Assembly: GCA_021927905.1 (NCBI GenBank)
Contig: BLLK01000072.1
Location: 62,001 to 126,000, forward strand
Direction: 5' to 3'
Origin: Chaetoceros tenuissimus
Lineage: Eukaryota > Bacillariophyta > Thalassiosirophyceae > Chaetocerotales > Chaetocerotaceae
DNA: 64,000 bases
The notes beneath the pieces are model-generated. The model searched no databases. It was not told the origin of the DNA and worked only from the letters and a program-made list of their open reading frames with translations. Of the stretch, positions 60,718-64,000 are shown in pieces. Each line of letters opens with the position of its first letter. The stretch's first letter is position 1. Both the position numbers and the translations under genes were made by a program.

Positions 60718-63700
60718 TCAACTAGCAAAAGGCACTACGGTACTCGAGCCTCTTCTGCTAGATGCAGCACTTGACCTCCCCTTGTAAGAGCTACTACTAC
60801 TGATACTGTGTCTACTTTGTTGAATCATAATGTTGTCGATTTCATTGATTCTTTCAGAAAATCCTTGTACATATCCTTCCAAGATTCTTTTGTCTTCTTC
60901 TACAAGTTTTTGTTCCATTAGTAGGGTTTCGGCAAGTAATCCTGCGGAACGATAACAAGACCTTGCATTTTCAAATTGCCCCAAAAGTTGTTTGACTGCT
61001 CCATCCTTTCCACATGCAAGAGAGTGATTGTAGATCAATTCTTCAACACTCATGACCTCCATTGTTTGAAATTCATCTCCTGAGTACTTTTGAATTTCAG
61101 AGTTTGCTGCATCCGCTCTTTCCAACACACCCTTGAACTGACCACTCAACCAATTAAAACTGACTTCGCATCTATTTTTGAATTGGGCAGCTAGATCCGA
61201 GGAGGACGACGGAGAAGCTGCTGCTAGAGATCTATTCAGTTGATCTAAAATTTGCTGAGCGGCATTTACAGAACTTTTCAGCATGTACAGTGCCTTCATG
61301 TAGCATGCAAGTCCTTCACGGAAATGACTAGTGATCTTGAACTCTTTGGATTGCTCTGTATCGGCATTCTCTTGGTGGTTATTATCTCTTTGATCTCCAC
61401 CTTCATCAAAAGATTGTTTTTGAACAGCAAGCAGAGCAGATTTATCATCTTCTACCGTCTCATCGTCGTTCAGTGCCATTGCAAAAGGCATTTCATCATC
61501 ATCGTCGTCATCATCATCAATACCGTTGTCACTTGTCGTCACCTTCGATGAACCTTGATCTGCTGATATTGTTCTAGACCGATTGTATCCATCAGTACTA
61601 AAAGTGTCATTCAGCATATCTCCACCGCGAGATGCTTCGGCTACAGACTGCAAGTCAGTGTTGTCAATGGATATAATCAATTTCATTGCAAGATAAGCTC
61701 TGGTATCCCCTACGTGGGCTACATTGATCGCACGGCGGCCGACATCATCGGCGGTAGATAGTAACTTTGTGGCTGCTTCCAAGTCGAACGAATCTGTCGG
61801 TTTCGCAGCCATGATGTTGTTCTTGTTATTTGACCCCAACATTCCCATAAATGCTCCTCCAGTACCTGGACTTGTACTAAGCATACCTTTCCTCACAAAA
61901 GGAATGGAAGGAGGGATCATTGATCTTGCAGATAGTATTGTCTTTCCTGCTGATAGAAGTCGCGAGGAATTAGACCGAGGCGACGGTGGTGGAGATGCAT
62001 TTCCTGTTAAAGCAGATGCTGGGACTACATGTCTCGACGACCATCGTGTAAGTGACGATCGCCTTTCATCTGGTCGTCCTCTTGGGGAAGTTGGCGATGA
62101 CTGATTTCCCTTTTCTACCATGACAAATCCCCCACTGCTACTATCATCAGAGTGCTGTGAATCACTTCGTCGTGAATGAGTTCTTGGTTCATTTGAGGAC
62201 TTAAGAGTCATTGGTGGAATCACATGAGGTGATGATGACCTAACTGGAATTGATCCAGGCGGACTAGGTTGTAATGGAGTAAAATGAGATTGGGGTCTTG
62301 GCCCCGAGTGGTTGTTGTAAGCATGCGTGTGTTGCGAAAGTCCATGATTTTGAGAAGTCTGAAAGGAGCGCATTGGTTCAGCTTGACCACGACTTTGCAT
62401 CTCAACCTCGAGTGCATTGGAAGATGCTAGATAAGATTCTTCCACTTCTGAAATAGGACCCAAGTTCGCCTTTGTCTGTGGATTCAGGGCAGTTGCAATA
62501 CCATTTACATCGGAACCAAATTTAGATACGGAATTCTCAACTTGAACTGATGTTGCACCATTGCATCCAACCGCTACAAATGTATTAGTCCTTTCTATAA
62601 ATTCAGTAAAGTTTGCTCTCTTCATTGGATTTCTATTTAGTAGAATCCTCAACAATTGAACACACTCATCAGTTACTTTAACATCAGGCGGAAGTCTAAC
62701 AGCTTTCTGTTGAATATTTCTCAATAAATCCATATGATTCTCTCCATGGAACGGAGGACGACCGGCAATCATTTCAAATAGTACAGTTCCAGCACTCCAG
62801 AGGTCTGCTTTGTTATCGTATCTAAATGAAAAAAAAAATTAATAGTGAGAACAAGTGAGAATTCCTATCAAAGGAAATCTATGATTCTTTTCAAAGCAAA
62901 TTATCGCACCTTCTGTGTTGCAAGATTTCTGGAGCCATATAAAGTGGACTTCCACACAATGTTTCTGCTAGACTAGTCTTTTGCAAATGTCTCGCAAACC
63001 CAAAATCTGCAAGTTTCAAATGGAACTGACTAGAAGGAAAGTTTTCAATACGCCTTTTATTTTCTTCTTCGTCGGACCTAGATGGATCATCCAGTTCATC
63101 TAATGGTAAAGGTCCAGTCAGCAATAGGTTTTGCGGCTTGATATCTCTATGAATTAAATTCTGTGATGCTAAAAAGGCAAGTCCAGAGGCAAGATCTCTC
63201 ATCAATCTTCTCGACAACCGTTCTGTCAATCTCCCAGTCTTTCTAGATCGAATCAGATTTTGTAAATCACCTCCGGCACAATATTCTAGAATAAGATCAA
63301 AGAACTCATTGGTCTTGTGTGCATGATGCAGGCAAACTATATTTTGATGTCTGTACTTGGTCAATATGGAAATTTCTAGGTCAAGATTTTCAAGCACTTT
63401 TTTTGTCAATTTATTGGAACTTCGGTCAATACGTTTAATTGCAACATATTTTGCTTGGAGATTTGAGTCAGTTTCTGATTGAGAGGCAAGAGTCTTGTCT
63501 CTAACAGCTCTATAAACTGAGGCAAAACTACCTGAACCTAATTTCTGTTCCAGTCTATATCCCGCCACAGTAATGATGTGTTGCTGTGGATAATGTTGCG
63601 GTTGATGCTGTGGCTGATATCCCTGATGTGCATGTTGTGTCTGCTGCTGGTAGTTCAGAGGCTGCTGTTGCAAGTTATTGGGACCATTCATATTTTGCTG

Positions 63701-63787
63701 CATATTATTTGTGTTGTGAACATGTCCTGAATTCCTATCATGTGTGTTGGTATTCCCGTCGTAATTTATAGGAATTTGATTCGACAT
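60718..63787 (-). CDS. ATG1: Autophagy kinase ATG1/ULK-type, 993 aa
   Basis: Two exons, 63787-62910 and 62821-60718; intron 88 bp with a GTGCGA donor. The Gln/His/Asn-rich N-terminus (about 75 residues) precedes a Ser/Thr kinase with glycine loop LGSGSFASVYRA, VAIKRI, HRDIKPQNLLL, LKLADFGFARHL and GSPLYMAPEIL. The exon join restores the HRRYDNKADLWSAGTVLFE segment. IAGRPPFHGENHMDLLRNI is typical of ATG1/ULK. A long Ser/Pro-rich linker follows. The C-terminal 230 residues are helical (HFREGLACYMKALYMLKSS, GQFENARSCYRSAGLLAET), matching the tandem MIT domain that binds ATG13. ATG1 starts autophagosome formation under starvation. A Asp-repeat (DDDDDDDE) lies in the linker. Confidence 0.9.
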
Positions 63788-64000
63788 TGCATCTTATGGA
63801 AAATGAAAGGGCGTCTACCTATTGTATCTTTATAAGTATTTAAAGTTTGAACGGAAGCAATGCAAGGACTATGGACTGACTCACTTCCTGTGCTTTGCTC
63901 TAATAATGATGTGTCTCAGATTCTTCTAGGACGAACAAGAATTTCCAGGAACAAAATTTCTTTCTTTTTCTCTATACAAATAACTTATGTTGTGTTCTTC
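63788..64000. other. 5' flank of ATG1 to window end
   Basis: 213 bp, presumed promoter/5' UTR of ATG1. No coding signal or perfect CRE palindrome was seen. Confidence 0.35.

Noticed and set aside
1-64000. tRNA, rRNA or CRISPR features
   Set aside because: No A/B-box pairs, cloverleaf patterns, rRNA stretches or regularly spaced repeats were noticed by eye; a dedicated scan could still find a tRNA.

Overview
This window looks like nuclear DNA of a diatom, most likely a centric one with swimming male gametes. The DNA is AT-rich and gene-dense. Most introns are 60-95 bp with GT..AG ends. Several proteins begin with a signal peptide followed by the diatom/red-lineage plastid motif around a Phe (SASAFC, SSAFAP, VSAFSN, AESFAP, ADAFSS, AAAFSI). 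Two genes are flagellar: an axonemal outer-arm dynein intermediate chain and an IFT139/TTC21 protein. Pennate diatoms have no flagella, which points to a centric species. No tRNA, rRNA or CRISPR array was seen by eye.

Layout. 1-3371: right-hand part of a tyrosine-recombinase retroelement (fossil) with two identical 478-bp repeats around a 446-bp spacer. 3.4-10.1 kb: a diatom protein of unknown function, a plastid-targeted CNNM/CorC-type transporter and an MFS transporter. 10.2-15.9 kb: two long disordered proteins, one plastid/secretory with a C-terminal membrane segment, and a lumenal photosystem II extrinsic-type protein. 16.3-31.8 kb: a protein with a UBX-like N-terminus, a POLQ/POLN-type A-family DNA polymerase, a small coiled-coil protein, the dynein intermediate chain, ribosomal protein uL23, a truncated HhH glycosylase-like protein, a plastid EngB GTPase with a long N-terminal extension, and a broken or mis-read HYR-type extracellular gene. 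31.9-46 kb: IFT139, a SMYD methyltransferase, a bestrophin, arginase, an unknown protein, an SNAPC4-like Myb protein and a plastid DEAD-box helicase. 46-64 kb: a secreted unknown protein, a LarB homologue with a mitochondrial-type leader, a small MITE, a small plastid protein, RRN3, a small secreted protein, a CTC1-like OB-fold protein, a PPOX-type flavoprotein, a J-domain protein and the autophagy kinase ATG1.

The genes are ordinary eukaryotic single transcription units, not an operon. Many are head-to-head (for example bestrophin/arginase and SNAPC4-like/helicase) or tail-to-tail with gaps of about 70-120 bp. Four perfect TGACGTCA palindromes all lie in intergenic promoter DNA, which suggests shared bZIP/CRE-type control. 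I did not find one coherent new multi-gene system. The observations most worth checking are the eukaryotic LarB, IFT139 in a diatom, the CTC1 candidate, the split-repeat retroelement and the CRE palindromes. Exon joins were worked out by hand from splice motifs, reading frame and family conservation. Family names rest on recognised motifs, not on searches.
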